Notes: generated by a model not told the origin, from the sequence alone. DNA of 64,000 bases from Acetobacteraceae bacterium B3987 (GCA_026537415.1 JAFNMF010000001.1:829112-893111); one strand, 5' to 3'; shown: positions 45,826-55,445, counted from the stretch's first letter. Made by a program: numbers and translations.

Positions 45826-46370
45826 GTGCCTTGCCTCTTGGCACGGATATGCCCCCCCAGACGGGCCAGCGTTTCTTTCAACTCTTCATCCTCAATGCCA
45901 TTCACGGGAACAGGGGCTGCATCCTTCCACGGCCGTCTTGGCGGGGCTGACCGCTTGCGCTGAACAGGCCGGTCCTGCACCAGCTTAATGTGATGCAAAG
46001 CTTCATCCCCATAAAGACCGCAGGCCGTGTTGATGTTGGCCAGAATGCGAGGTGCCGCATATTGCATCTCCACGGCTGCCGGGCCACAACAGCGTATGGT
46101 CAATACACCCGGCCTTAGGCGGCATGGCTCACTCACCTCTGCCAGAGACGGGCCAACCAGCGTTTCCCACTCCATGAGCAGCCGGACATAAAGTGGCGAT
46201 TTCTTACGGAAGATGGGCTTTGTCACCGCTGGCAAAAAAGCCCCGATCATGCGGGCGGTGCCCCGACGCCGTTCGGTCCACCCCTTATTATTATCCGTTT
46301 TCCGCTCCTGCCCTGAAGCTGATGAATGGGCAGGTCTCTTTCTACCGGTTTCGTCTGCCATAGGTCCCAT
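45804..46370 (-). CDS. DUF721 (DciA-like) protein
   Basis: 188 residues with basic ends and a central DUF721 domain: MIGAFLPAVTKPIFRKKSPLY, LLMEWETLVGPSLAEVSEPCR, GVLTIRCCGPAAVEMQYAAP. DUF721 proteins include DciA, the helicase loader of bacteria that lack DnaC, and KH-like nucleic-acid-binding relatives. The alphaproteobacterial copies usually lie divergent to mutY, as here (15-base gap). Whether this one loads DnaB is inference. Confidence 0.82.
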   Translation of the reverse strand: MGPMADETGRKRPAHSSASGQERKTDNNKGWTERRRGTARMIGAFLPAVTKPIFRKKSPLYVRLLMEWETLVGPSLAEVSEPCRLRPGVLTIRCCGPAAVEMQYAAPRILANINTACGLYGDEALHHIKLVQDRPVQRKRSAPPRRPWKDAAPVPVNGIEDEELKETLARLGGHIRAKRQGTKKARRF

Positions 46371-46385
46371 TCCACCACGCTGCTT

Positions 46386-47564
46386 ATGGAGTCTTCATAC
46401 CATCATCATAGGGGCGGACGGAAACAGTTCAGCACCTTCCCCTTGCCCCAACCTCTTTTCTTCGTCATAGACACCGGCGTGACACCTGATGCTTCCCTTC
46501 TTCTCCACTGGTATGACCGCCACCGCCGCACCTTGCCTTGGCGTGCAGCACCCGGCCAGCAGGCAGACCCGTATCATGTCTGGCTCAGTGAAATCATGCT
46601 CCAGCAGACTGTCGTTCAAACGGTCATTCCCTATTATGAGCGGTTTCTGGACCACTTCCCGACTGTTGATGCTCTAGCGGAGGCCCCGCAAGATGAGGTC
46701 CTCCAACTTTGGGCCGGGCTGGGCTATTACGCACGGGCACGAAATCTCCATGCCTGCGCTCAGGCGGTTCACAGGCTGGGAGCGTTTCCTCGCACGATTG
46801 AAGGGCTGCAGAAACTTCCCGGCATCGGGGCTTATACCTCCCGGGCCGTAGCGGCCATTGCCTTCAATATTCCGACCGTTCCGGTTGATGGCAATGTTGA
46901 GCGTATCACGGCCCGTCTCAATGCCGTGGAAGACCCGCTCCCTGCGTCCCGCCCCTTACTGGCACAACTTGCCAGCCATCTGAACGATGACCCGGCAGCA
47001 CAGGCCCGCCCTTCTGATTTCGCACAGGCTTTGTTCGACCTTGGAGCCAGCCTCTGCTCGCCCCGCTCTCCCTCCTGCCTAACATGCCCGTGGCGGGAGT
47101 GCTGCCTTGCCAAAGCCCGCAACATGGCCGAGGCCCTGCCTGCACGGCAAAAGAAAAAACCCCGCCCCACACGACACGCCATTCTTTTCCGTGTCATCGA
47201 TGCAGAAGGGAATGTCCTGCTACGTTCCCGACCACCGGAAGGGCTACTCGGTGGAACAGACGAACTGCCCGGCACGCCGTGGTCGGAAGGTAAAAGCACA
47301 CCCTCCCCGGATGAACTGATAAAAACGGCCTTTACTCACTACGCACCATTACAGGCTCAGTGGGAAGATTGTGGCGAGGTAAAACATATCTTCAGTCATT
47401 TCACACTGTTTGTCCGTATCTATGGCTGCACCCTGCCCGAAAAAAGCAATTATCCCATCAATCCGACTCATGGCCAGTTTCAGCCCTTCAGGAACGCCAT
47501 ACTTTCCAGTGTGATGAAAAAATGTCTTCTGGTCGGGAAAAAGCACAAACCCACTACCAACTGA
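46386..47564 (+). CDS. mutY: A/G-specific adenine glycosylase
   Basis: About 392 residues; start uncertain (ATGs at 46326 and 46386, GTG at 46479; the last would give 361 residues, nearer the family norm). Removes A paired with 8-oxoguanine. Seen: RRTLPWRAAPGQ, SEIMLQQTVVQTVIPYYERF with the catalytic Glu, the helix-hairpin-helix KLPGIGAYTSRAVAAIAF, catalytic Asp in VPVDGNVERI and the [4Fe-4S] ligands in CSPRSPSCLTCPWRECC (spacing 6-2-5). A C-terminal NUDIX-like domain begins near residue 250. Confidence 0.93.
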   Translation: MESSYHHHRGGRKQFSTFPLPQPLFFVIDTGVTPDASLLLHWYDRHRRTLPWRAAPGQQADPYHVWLSEIMLQQTVVQTVIPYYERFLDHFPTVDALAEAPQDEVLQLWAGLGYYARARNLHACAQAVHRLGAFPRTIEGLQKLPGIGAYTSRAVAAIAFNIPTVPVDGNVERITARLNAVEDPLPASRPLLAQLASHLNDDPAAQARPSDFAQALFDLGASLCSPRSPSCLTCPWRECCLAKARNMAEALPARQKKKPRPTRHAILFRVIDAEGNVLLRSRPPEGLLGGTDELPGTPWSEGKSTPSPDELIKTAFTHYAPLQAQWEDCGEVKHIFSHFTLFVRIYGCTLPEKSNYPINPTHGQFQPFRNAILSSVMKKCLLVGKKHKPTTN

Positions 47565-47566
47565 CA

Positions 47567-47582
47567 TGTTCCACATGAAACA
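47567..47582. promoter_or_regulatory. parS-like site after mutY
   Basis: TGTTCCACATGAAACA matches the parS consensus TGTTNCACGTGAAACA at 15 of 16 positions counting N (only G9 to A differs). It lies in the short gap right after the mutY stop. Confidence 0.6.
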
Positions 47583-47584
47583 TA

Positions 47585-47615
47585 AAAAAAGAGGCCGGAA
47601 ATCCGACCTCCTTTT
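47585..47615. terminator. bidirectional terminator between mutY and wrbA
   Basis: GAGGCCGGA/TCCGACCTC stem (47591-47610, one mismatch) with T-rich flanks on both sides; on the minus strand TTTTTTT follows, ending wrbA. Confidence 0.85.
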
Positions 47616-47641
47616 TCTCTACCTGAAACGGGCTATGACCC

Positions 47642-48238
47642 TCAGGCCAATTTCTTAACCAGACCGGCCACATGCTCACCAAGGAAACGGGCACCTTCCA
47701 GCTCTGTCTTGCTCGGCTGACGGGAGCCATCACCACCGGCAATTGTCGTGGCACCGTAAGGCGCACCACCAACAATTTCATCATTCCGCATCTGCCCCTG
47801 AAAGCTGTAAGGCAGGCCGCTAATGACCATCCCATGATGCAGCAGGTTGGACATCAGGGAGTACAGCGTCGTCTCCTGACCACCATGCTGGGTCCCTGTG
47901 GAGGTAAAGACGGCACCGACCTTGCCGATCAGCTTGCCATGGAACCAAAGACCACCTGTCTGATCCCAGAAATTGGCCATCTGTGACGGCAGACGCCCGA
48001 AGCGGGTCGGGGCACCAACGATGATCCCATCATACTCAACCAGTTCAGCCGGTGTAGCAATCGGTGCTTCCTGATCCAGCTTGAAGTGTCCGGCTTTAGC
48101 GGCTTCTTCCGGTACCAGTTCCGGGACACGCTTCACAGCGACCTCTACACCAGCAGCACGCACGCCCTCGGCGACACTGTGAGCCATGGTCTCAACGTGG
48201 CCATAGGAAGAATAATAAAGTACAAGAATCTTAGACAT
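47642..48238 (-). CDS. wrbA: NAD(P)H:quinone oxidoreductase WrbA
   Basis: 198 residues from the ATG at 48238 ([24 protein letters not shown] before it); a longer frame to 48286 is not needed. FMN-binding flavodoxin-like enzyme that reduces quinones by two electrons and so avoids radicals. Seen: [11 protein letters not shown] phosphate loop, [54 protein letters not shown]. Next to a LysR regulator and a pirin gene, a redox-stress set. Confidence 0.95.
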   Translation of the reverse strand: MSKILVLYYSSYGHVETMAHSVAEGVRAAGVEVAVKRVPELVPEEAAKAGHFKLDQEAPIATPAELVEYDGIIVGAPTRFGRLPSQMANFWDQTGGLWFHGKLIGKVGAVFTSTGTQHGGQETTLYSLMSNLLHHGMVISGLPYSFQGQMRNDEIVGGAPYGATTIAGGDGSRQPSKTELEGARFLGEHVAGLVKKLA

Positions 48239-48385
48239 GCTGGTTTGTCCCTTCCAACCAGCCCCCGCACTCATCGGAGGCATCATCTAGCTTCGAGAAT
48301 AACGTGCCCTATGAGGACTGAATAGGTCAAAATAAGAAAGAGAGCCTTTCGTTTTTTGAAAGACCCTCAACACATTCTCATGCCT

Positions 48386-49303
48386 TTAAACAGACAAACG
48401 CCATGCAGGAACCTCAAACTGCCTGACGAGATAATCCATCAGCAGGCTCACCCTCTGAGGACGCAACTTGCTACCTGTGGTGACAAGGTAAAGCGCAATA
48501 TCCTCCGCACGCCATGCCGGGAGCATCTCTTCCAGTCGCCCTTCCTTAATGGCATCGCTCACCATAAACTCCGGCAACAGTCCGAAGCCCAAACCAGCCT
48601 CCAACGCAGGGAGAAAACCTTCTCCATTATCTGACTGAAACCGTGCCGACTGAGAGAGCGCATAGCTTTCTCCCGTCTGTCGTTCAGTCAATCTAATAAT
48701 CCCACATGTATCCCTATTGACGTAAACAAAGCTCTTTCGCCCCTCCAATTCCCGTGGGTGGGTAGGGCAGCCCAAACGCTTCAGATAATCCGGCGATGCC
48801 ACAAGGATACGCCGTACCGTGCATATCCTGCGGGCTTTGAGAGATGAGTCGGAAAGAGTGGCAATCCGTATTGCCAGATCATACCCTTCGGACACGAGAT
48901 CGACCAATGTATCTGTAAAACTGACAAACACATCAATTTCTGGATAGGCCTCCAAAAAAGCTGGCAGAACAGCCGCTACATACCGAAGACCAAACGTAGT
49001 GGGCACTGTCATGCGAATAAGCCCAGAAGGCTGAATACCTCCACCTCTGACCTCATTCTCAGCCATTTCTGCTTCCAGAAACATGCGGTTAGCCCGCTCC
49101 AAGGCACGCTGGCCTGTCTGCGTAATGGACATATGCCGAGAATTACGGCTGAACAGTGCCGCACCAAGAGAGTCCTCCAGCCGGCTTACCGCCTTGGAAA
49201 CGGTCGGCGGCGAGAGCTGAAGCTCCCTAGCGGCTTGGGAAAAAGAACCATATTCTGCCACCTTGGCAAAAATTGCCCATGCCTCGAAGTCGGGCAGCTT
49301 CAT
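48386..49303 (-). CDS. LysR-family transcription regulator
   Basis: 305 residues. N-terminal winged helix-turn-helix (FAKVAEYGSFSQAARELQLS, TVSKAVSRLEDSLGAALFSR) and a C-terminal substrate-binding fold (GLIRMTVPTTFGLRYVAAVL, DLAIRIATLSDSSLKARRIC). It is divergent from the pirin gene, 156 bases away, and upstream of wrbA; such LysR-pirin-WrbA sets usually respond to quinones or electrophiles. Confidence 0.9.
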   Translation of the reverse strand: MKLPDFEAWAIFAKVAEYGSFSQAARELQLSPPTVSKAVSRLEDSLGAALFSRNSRHMSITQTGQRALERANRMFLEAEMAENEVRGGGIQPSGLIRMTVPTTFGLRYVAAVLPAFLEAYPEIDVFVSFTDTLVDLVSEGYDLAIRIATLSDSSLKARRICTVRRILVASPDYLKRLGCPTHPRELEGRKSFVYVNRDTCGIIRLTERQTGESYALSQSARFQSDNGEGFLPALEAGLGFGLLPEFMVSDAIKEGRLEEMLPAWRAEDIALYLVTTGSKLRPQRVSLLMDYLVRQFEVPAWRLSV

Positions 49304-49459
49304 ACTCCTAATCCCCTCTTTCTTTTATCTGTTTCCAAAAAGCGCACGTCGTCTGACCATATAAAATATGACAACAATGTCTTTCTTTTGTTTCTATATG
49401 AAATACCTCCCTCACACCCTACCTATTGTTCTGTCTTCAACAGGCGAAAGCATCAGACA

Positions 49460-50164
49460 ATGATCGATATCCGCTCTTTCAATCAGCTCGGCCACGCCAA
49501 TCATGGCTGGCTGGATGCTCATCACCATTTTTCTTTTGCCAATTATCTGGATTATGAACGCATGGGCTGGGGGGCTCTGCGTGTCTGGAATGACGATACC
49601 ATCGCTCCCGGTACAGGATTTGGAATGCACCCTCACCGGGATATGGAAATCATTACCTATGTCCGTCAGGGTGCCATCACGCACAAGGACAGTCTCGGCA
49701 ATGAAGGTCGGACGGAAGCAGGTGACGTGCAGGTCATGTCGGCTGGAACGGGGATATTCCATAGCGAATACAACCATGAATCCATCCCGACACAGATCTT
49801 CCAGATATGGATTATTCCGACTGAAGGTGGCCATAAACCCTCATGGGGCACACGCCATTTTCCAAAGGATGGGCAGACAGATCAATTCACAGTTCTGGCG
49901 TCTGGCTATGCAGAGGACAAGGACGCCCTACCCATTCATACCGAGGCCCGTGTTCTGGGGCTGACTTTACAGAAAGGTCAGAAAACAGAATACCGCCTTG
50001 GGAAAGACCGGCGTGGCTATCTTGTCCCAGCAACGGGCAACCTGTTGCTGAACGGAAAAACCGTCACCACCCGTAGCGGTGCCGCCATCGCTGATGAGGA
50101 GATACTGTCTCTAGAGGCACTGGACGACAATACGGAAATCGTATTGGTCGATACAGCTCCTTGA
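49460..50164 (+). CDS. pirin family protein
   Basis: 234 residues from the ATG at 49460 (MIDIRSFNQLGHANHG); the frame stays open upstream to 49133 over the LysR gene. Bicupin: the metal-binding His residues are seen in GFGMHPHRDMEIITYV and SAGTGIFHSEYNHES (His and Glu). Bacterial pirins of the YhhW type have quercetin dioxygenase activity and respond to redox stress. Confidence 0.93.
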   Translation: MIDIRSFNQLGHANHGWLDAHHHFSFANYLDYERMGWGALRVWNDDTIAPGTGFGMHPHRDMEIITYVRQGAITHKDSLGNEGRTEAGDVQVMSAGTGIFHSEYNHESIPTQIFQIWIIPTEGGHKPSWGTRHFPKDGQTDQFTVLASGYAEDKDALPIHTEARVLGLTLQKGQKTEYRLGKDRRGYLVPATGNLLLNGKTVTTRSGAAIADEEILSLEALDDNTEIVLVDTAP

Positions 50165-50207
50165 TTAAGCACGCTCCCTGACCAAAAAGACGACCATGCC
50201 TCTGGAA

Positions 50208-50223
50208 TGTTTCCCGTGGAACA
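50208..50223. promoter_or_regulatory. parS-like site after pirin
   Basis: TGTTTCCCGTGGAACA differs from TGTTNCACGTGAAACA at two positions (7 and 12). Intergenic, 44 bases after the pirin stop and 2.6 kb from the site after mutY. Confidence 0.5.
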
Positions 50224-50263
50224 TATAAGCCTGTAGGCGATCTTGTCAGGGAGCTGCCTTTTC

Positions 50264-50914
50264 ATGAACATCCATCAGACTGATCACGAACCTCATTCAT
50301 CTCCCCCGCCTCCCCTCTGGCTGCTAGACACAACAGGGCAAATGCTGGGACATGATACCCTCAATGACAAGGTTATCCGTCAACTCTTCGACACCAGAAC
50401 CATGCCGGGGCTGAGTCTCCACCTCGAAGCCCCTCTACCGCAAAAAGACCAAGACACCCCTGCTGTCAGAGCGCATTTCCGGAAACAAGTTTCTCTTCCC
50501 TTTCCTTTACCGGAAGTAGACGTGATTCCCATTATGCCGAACATCATTGCTCTACGCTGTACGGAAGATCCCCCAAGCTGGCTTAGCATTGGGCCAGAAA
50601 TGCGTGAAGTTCATTTCAATGCCCCCATAATAACAGCGGGGGATGTTTTTCTTCCTCTGACAGCCGAGGCCCTGTTTGGGCTTGCCATGATGTTTGATCG
50701 AGGATTAGCCAGCATTCAAACTCATGATGGTCAAGTCATTGGCCCGGCCTTCTTCCCGCCGGACAGCCCCCACCAACTGACCTTAGGGAACGTTACGTTC
50801 CATCTGGCTGAACAGCTGGATATGCTCACCCAGCTTGGCCAGCTTTTACCAGAGCAAGAACTCTCCCTTTCTTTCGGCCAGAATCATCATTTCACAGCAC
50901 GCCGCATAGGCTGA
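50264..50914 (+). CDS. hypothetical protein
   Basis: 216 residues from the ATG at 50264 with GGGAG 10 bases before it; an ATG at 50243 is possible. No signal peptide or membrane segment, no motif I recognise. It is Pro- and His-rich at the start (HEPHSSPPPPLWLLDTTGQM) and has a mixed alpha-beta character later (FLPLTAEALFGLAMMFDRGL, HQLTLGNVTFHLAEQLDMLT). It stands between a parS-like site and a strong terminator, convergent with the catalase gene. Confidence 0.6.
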   Translation: MNIHQTDHEPHSSPPPPLWLLDTTGQMLGHDTLNDKVIRQLFDTRTMPGLSLHLEAPLPQKDQDTPAVRAHFRKQVSLPFPLPEVDVIPIMPNIIALRCTEDPPSWLSIGPEMREVHFNAPIITAGDVFLPLTAEALFGLAMMFDRGLASIQTHDGQVIGPAFFPPDSPHQLTLGNVTFHLAEQLDMLTQLGQLLPEQELSLSFGQNHHFTARRIG

Positions 50915-50933
50915 CCCGGCCATAAACCACAAT

Positions 50934-50976
50934 AAAAAAGGCCCTCCGGGAATGATTACCCGGAGGGCCTTTTCCG
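50934..50976. terminator. bidirectional terminator between hypothetical gene and catalase
   Basis: AAGGCCCTCCGGG/CCCGGAGGGCCTT, 13-bp perfect stem with an 8-base loop, A run before and TTTT after; works in both directions. Confidence 0.93.
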
Positions 50977-51019
50977 TATCTCCCTCCCGGATGAACCGGA
51001 AGGGAGGTTAAAAAGCCTA

Positions 51020-52459
51020 TCAGCCCTTCAGTGCCTTACGGACACCTTCGGCATAAGCAGGGTCAACTTTCTCAAACAGACCCAGCTGACGCTCGATGAT
51101 GTTCTGCGGCACGCCAGCCATAGCACCGGCAATGTTGTTGAACAGACGCTGCTTCTGCGCATCATCGAACAGATGGAACAGAGCGCGCGGCTGTGCAAAG
51201 TCGTCACCATCGGTACGGTGTTCGTAGTAGGTAGCATCCCCACTCACACGCAGCGGCGGCTCCATCGCAGACAGGTCTTCTACTGCACCACCGAAAGAGT
51301 TCGGCTCGTAGAAGTCACCATCACCACGCTTCGGCGCATCAAAGCGCATAGCACCATCGAGGTGATAGTTCTTCACGGCGATCTTCGGACGGTTGATCGG
51401 CAGGGACTCATAATGTGTGCCGACACGATAGCGATGGGCGTCCGCATAGGCAAAGATACGGCCCTGAAGCATCTTGTCCGGAGAGAACCCGATACCCGGT
51501 ACGATGTTGGACGGAGAGAAGGAAGCCTGCTCAACTTCGGAGAAGTAATCATCCGGGTTGCGGTTCAGTTCCAGCTCACCAACTTCGATCAGCGGATAAT
51601 CCTTGTGTGACCAAACCTTCGTCACATCGAACGGATTGAAGTTGACGCGCTCGGCCTCTTCTTCTTCCATCACCTGAATGTAGAACGTCCATTTGGGGAA
51701 GTTCCCCTTCTCGATGTTCTCGTACAGGTCTTCCTGAGTGGACTCACGGTTCCCGGCTACGATCTGGGCAGCCTCTTCGTTCGTGTAGAACTCATGACCC
51801 TGCTGGGTCTTGAAGTGGAACTTCACCCAGAAGCGTTCACCCTTGGCATTCCACAGAGAATAAGTGTGGCTGCCATACCCGTTCATGTTGCGGATACCCT
51901 TGGGGATACCACGGTCGGACATCAGGATTGTCACCTGATGCAGGCTCTCCGGGCTGAGGGACCAGAAATCCCAAGCGGCCGTAGCGGAGCGCATGTTGGT
52001 GCGGGGATGACGCTTCTGCGTATGGATGAAGTCCGGGAACTTGATCGGATCACGAATGAAGAAGACCGGGGTGTTGTTACCCACCAAGTCCCAGTTACCG
52101 TCATCCGTGTAGAACTTCAGTGCCCAGCCACGAACGTCACGCTCAGCATCGGCAGCACCACGTTCACCGGCAACGGTGGAAGCACGCAGGAACATATCCG
52201 TCTTCTTGCCAACCTTGGAGAAGATGGAGGCACAGCTGTACTTCGTGATGTCCTTAGTGATCGTCAGCGTACCGTGGGCACCATAGCCCTTGGCATGGAC
52301 GGTACGTTCCGGAATACGCTCACGGTTCTGGTGAGCCAGCTTTTCGATCAGCTGATAGTTTTCCAGCAGCAGCGGGCCACGGGGACCAGCAGACTTGCTG
52401 TCCTGGTTGCTGACCCACGGGGCACCAGCGGTCGTGCGAATGATATTCTTCTCAGACAT
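51020..52459 (-). CDS. monofunctional heme catalase
   Basis: 479 residues, small-subunit (clade 3-like) catalase that splits hydrogen peroxide. Distal His in [15 protein letters not shown], distal Asn in [17 protein letters not shown], heme-ligand Tyr in [38 protein letters not shown] is also typical. Oddity: the usual RFSTV near the heme reads RASTV. AGGAAGGAG precedes the ATG. No signal peptide, so cytoplasmic. Monocistronic. Confidence 0.96.
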   Translation of the reverse strand: MSEKNIIRTTAGAPWVSNQDSKSAGPRGPLLLENYQLIEKLAHQNRERIPERTVHAKGYGAHGTLTITKDITKYSCASIFSKVGKKTDMFLRASTVAGERGAADAERDVRGWALKFYTDDGNWDLVGNNTPVFFIRDPIKFPDFIHTQKRHPRTNMRSATAAWDFWSLSPESLHQVTILMSDRGIPKGIRNMNGYGSHTYSLWNAKGERFWVKFHFKTQQGHEFYTNEEAAQIVAGNRESTQEDLYENIEKGNFPKWTFYIQVMEEEEAERVNFNPFDVTKVWSHKDYPLIEVGELELNRNPDDYFSEVEQASFSPSNIVPGIGFSPDKMLQGRIFAYADAHRYRVGTHYESLPINRPKIAVKNYHLDGAMRFDAPKRGDGDFYEPNSFGGAVEDLSAMEPPLRVSGDATYYEHRTDGDDFAQPRALFHLFDDAQKQRLFNNIAGAMAGVPQNIIERQLGLFEKVDPAYAEGVRKALKG

Positions 52460-52652
52460 CTAAAGGACTCCTTCCTTCTATCTGATTTCAGAAGATAGGT
52501 GTCACCCACGGGAAAAGGAAAATGATTGATCCTGTTTCTCTAATAAACAGTCCTGATCCAGTACGGTATCAACCTTTAATTAATGATGATAAGCATGTTC
52601 CAAGGTACTGTCTATCCCTCTCTGCTTTTAAAAAGGCGATATTTTATTTGAT

Positions 52653-52676
52653 TAATGTCACTGAACAGAGACATTA
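52653..52676. promoter_or_regulatory. inverted repeat upstream of the catalase gene
   Basis: TAATGTC (52653-52659) and GACATTA (52670-52676) form a perfect 7-10-7 inverted repeat about 200 bases upstream of the catalase start, a shape typical of dimeric regulator sites. No factor can be named. Confidence 0.35.
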
Positions 52677-52687
52677 GCTCCATTAAT

Positions 52688-52706
52688 GAGAATGAGAAGC
52701 AATAAC
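52688..52706. promoter_or_regulatory. Fur-box-like sequence upstream of the catalase gene
   Basis: GAGAATGAGAAGCAATAAC matches 14 of 19 bases of the classical Fur box (GATAATGATAATCATTATC), with all G/C core positions kept. It lies 12 bases beyond the inverted repeat in the 300-base gap. Iron control of a heme catalase would make sense; this is inference. Confidence 0.3.
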
Positions 52707-52759
52707 TTATCTTCATTTATTTCAGTTATTATCAAGACCGGTCGTCACGGCCTGTTCTG

Positions 52760-53773
52760 TCAGAACAGACGAGCCATCTTCATGAAAATGAAGGTCACAG
52801 CCATGGCGGCAACACACAGCCCACCCGCAAAGATGGTGCCCAGCCCACCAGACGCCAAAAACATACCCCCCGTATTCATGCCGAAGAACCCCGTAACCAA
52901 AGTGGCCGGAAGCATGAGTGTCGTCACGATAGACACGATGCAAAGACGACGGTTGGTTTCTTCTGCCTGACTGGAAGCTAGCTCATCCTGTAAAGACCGT
53001 GCTCGATCCTGAAGAGCGATCAAATCATCCAGAGCGGCATGTATCTGCCGTTCAGCCCGGTCCCGCAGGTCATCTTCAGCCCATTCAGGCAGTTCAAGAT
53101 CTTCATCACGCAGCACACGATCAATCGGCATAACCACACGCCGCAATTCAGTTGAGCGGCGGCGGACCTTACCGACAATACCACCAAGATGACCAAGATC
53201 GGACCCGTGAACAATGGCCAGCAGCACATCTTCTGCCCGATCCAGCTCATCATCAAGCTGCGCCAGTTGCCGCCGCACGGTGCCCGTGAAGTCCCGCAAA
53301 ACGCGGTCGATCACCCCGGCTGGATTACGCGGCACACCCTGCGTCTGAAGAGAACGATAAGCCGACCCCAACACGGGGATAGGGGTCCGCCGTGTTGTAA
53401 TCAAAATATTCTGCCGCATGGCAAAACGCCACGCACATATCTCCCGGTCTTCCTCCGCCAAAGCATCATCAAAAGCAGGAAGAGCCCCCCACACCGTGTC
53501 ATCGGCGGCCTCAAGAGCAATACCGTAATCCGTCTCCGCCAGCATGGTTCCCACATCTTCCGGCATACCCGGTAGACGGCCTACATGAGTACGGGCAGAA
53601 CTATGAACCGTATCGAAATGCAGCCAGCACCAGCCATTCTCCCCAGAGGCTGCCTCATAACCTTCTTCGCCGGGAGACTGAAGAATACGCTGCACCTCTT
53701 CGGCCTCCAGCGGGGTAATACCCTGCCCCGGTACGGCACGAATTGCCCAGACAAGCCCCTTGATCCGGGACAT
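52760..53773 (-). CDS. zntB: CorA-family divalent metal transporter (ZntB-like)
   Basis: 337 residues from the ATG at 53773 (MSRIKGLVWAIRAVP, AAGGAAG before it); the frame also extends to 53848. A long cytoplasmic N-terminal domain with a coiled stalk (RDRAERQIHAALDDLIALQD) and two C-terminal helices around the GMN selectivity motif in GFFGMNTGGM. GMNTGG with this N-terminus fits ZntB-type zinc transporters better than CorA magnesium channels (GMNxEx). Confidence 0.85.
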   Translation of the reverse strand: MSRIKGLVWAIRAVPGQGITPLEAEEVQRILQSPGEEGYEAASGENGWCWLHFDTVHSSARTHVGRLPGMPEDVGTMLAETDYGIALEAADDTVWGALPAFDDALAEEDREICAWRFAMRQNILITTRRTPIPVLGSAYRSLQTQGVPRNPAGVIDRVLRDFTGTVRRQLAQLDDELDRAEDVLLAIVHGSDLGHLGGIVGKVRRRSTELRRVVMPIDRVLRDEDLELPEWAEDDLRDRAERQIHAALDDLIALQDRARSLQDELASSQAEETNRRLCIVSIVTTLMLPATLVTGFFGMNTGGMFLASGGLGTIFAGGLCVAAMAVTFIFMKMARLF

Positions 53774-54130
53774 GGGATGAGCTTCCTTCAAGGAAGGGTC
53801 AAGCACTGTAAACGAAAAATTCGGAACAGTATTGTCGGGCACAGCCACCCCCCATTACAGTTTTCTTGCCCGGACTGAAGGCAGCGGGAAATCCCTTTTA
53901 CCGAGAAGAGCCAAAGCTTCAGACACATGAATACCGCCCGTTCTCTGACACGTTGCCCAGTAGGACGCAATATAGATGACACTATTTTGTAACGGAAAAC
54001 TGTTGGCCCGTTCTTCTTTCCAGCCTTACGGCAAGGCTCTATAGTTTCCTAGTGCAAGAACCGCACCAAGGCCCTGCCTGTCTGCGGTTCCGTCCATGAT
54101 TATTAACTGCCGAAAGCTAAGGAAACATAT
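53774..54130. promoter_or_regulatory. divergent region with two leader hairpins before ahcY
   Basis: No gene seen. Two clear inverted repeats lie in the ahcY leader: AGCCTT/AAGGCT (54022-54038) and GAACCGCA/TGCGGTTC (54058-54090). The gap serves zntB leftward and ahcY rightward. I compared the leader by eye with SAH and SAM-II riboswitches and found no convincing match. AAGGAAAC before the ATG is the likely ribosome-binding site. Confidence 0.4.
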
Positions 54131-55429
54131 ATGGCTACGCAGGACTACAAGGTTCGTGACATGTCCCTGGCCGACTGGGGCCGCAAGGAAATCTCCATCG
54201 CCGAGGGCGAAATGCCGGGCCTGATGGCTCTCCGTAAAGAATATGGGAAAAGCCAGCCGCTAAAAGGTGCCCGGATTGCCGGCTGCCTACACATGACCAT
54301 CCAGACCGCTGTGCTGATCGAAACGCTGATTGCCCTTGGTGCTACAGTCCGTTGGTCCTCCTGTAACGTGTTCTCCACACAGGATCAGGCCGCTGCTGCC
54401 ATTGCCGCCGCCAACATTCCCGTTTTTGCCTGGAAGGGCATGAATGAGGAAGAATTCATCTGGTGCATCGAGCAGACCATCAAGGGGCCGGATGGCTGGG
54501 TGCCCAACATGATCCTCGATGATGGTGGCGACCTGACCACTCTCATGCATGAGAAATATCCTGAACTTCTCAAGGATGTCCGTGGCATTTCCGAAGAGAC
54601 GACCACGGGTGTGCATCGTCTTTGGGACATGGAACGCAAGGGTACGCTCAAGGTTCCGGCTATCAATGTCAATGATAGCGTGACCAAATCCAAGTTCGAT
54701 AACCTCTATGGCTGCCGTGAAAGCCTCGTAGATGCCATCCGCCGTGGTACGGATGTCATGATGGCAGGCAAGGTTGCCGTCGTCGCCGGCTATGGCGATG
54801 TGGGTAAAGGCTCCGCCGCATCTCTCCGCAGCGCAGGCTGCCGTGTGCTGGTGACAGAGGTTGACCCGATCTGTGCCCTGCAGGCCGCTATGGAAGGCTA
54901 TGAAGTCGTCACGATGGAAAATGCCGCTCCCCGTGGGGACATTTTCGTGACCTGTACCGGCAATGAAGACATCATCACCATCGAGCATATGCGTGAGATG
55001 AAGGACCGGGCCATCGTCTGCAATATCGGGCACTTCGACAGCGAGATTCAGGTCTCCGCCCTGCGCAACCACAAATGGACCAACATCAAGCCGCAGGTTG
55101 ATGAGATCGAGCTGGCCCCGAACCGCCGCCTCATCCTTCTCTCCGAAGGTCGTCTGGTCAATCTGGGCAACGCCACAGGTCACCCGTCCTTCGTGATGTC
55201 CGCTTCCTTCACCAACCAGACACTGGCCCAGATCGAACTCTGGAATGCAAAAGCAGGCCAGTATGAAGCAGGAAAAGTCTATACACTGCCGAAAATCCTT
55301 GATGAAAAGGTTGCAGCTCTCCATCTTGCCAAAGTGGGAGCCACGCTCTCCAAAATGACACAAGCTCAGGCGGATTATATCGGGGTTTCACCCAACGGGC
55401 CGTTCAAGCACGATCTTTACCGTTACTGA
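54131..55429 (+). CDS. ahcY: adenosylhomocysteinase
   Basis: 432 residues. Splits S-adenosylhomocysteine to adenosine and homocysteine with bound NAD+, keeping methylation and polyamine chemistry running. Seen: [54 protein letters not shown] motif [50 protein letters not shown] and C-terminal KHDLYRY. The long antisense frame is a shadow. Confidence 0.97.
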   Translation: MATQDYKVRDMSLADWGRKEISIAEGEMPGLMALRKEYGKSQPLKGARIAGCLHMTIQTAVLIETLIALGATVRWSSCNVFSTQDQAAAAIAAANIPVFAWKGMNEEEFIWCIEQTIKGPDGWVPNMILDDGGDLTTLMHEKYPELLKDVRGISEETTTGVHRLWDMERKGTLKVPAINVNDSVTKSKFDNLYGCRESLVDAIRRGTDVMMAGKVAVVAGYGDVGKGSAASLRSAGCRVLVTEVDPICALQAAMEGYEVVTMENAAPRGDIFVTCTGNEDIITIEHMREMKDRAIVCNIGHFDSEIQVSALRNHKWTNIKPQVDEIELAPNRRLILLSEGRLVNLGNATGHPSFVMSASFTNQTLAQIELWNAKAGQYEAGKVYTLPKILDEKVAALHLAKVGATLSKMTQAQADYIGVSPNGPFKHDLYRY

Positions 55430-55445
55430 TCTTTGCTGTCATGCT

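Noticed and set aside
53990-54130. SAM-II or SAH riboswitch upstream of ahcY
   Set aside because: Short likeness only (TGATTATTAAC and AAAGCTAAGG). The pairing elements of either class could not be drawn, so only hairpins are reported.
54287-55363. 358-codon open frame antisense to ahcY
   Set aside because: Mirror of ahcY codon usage; the encoded sequence has no recognisable domain. The same holds for antisense frames over ychF, ilvC and ilvB.
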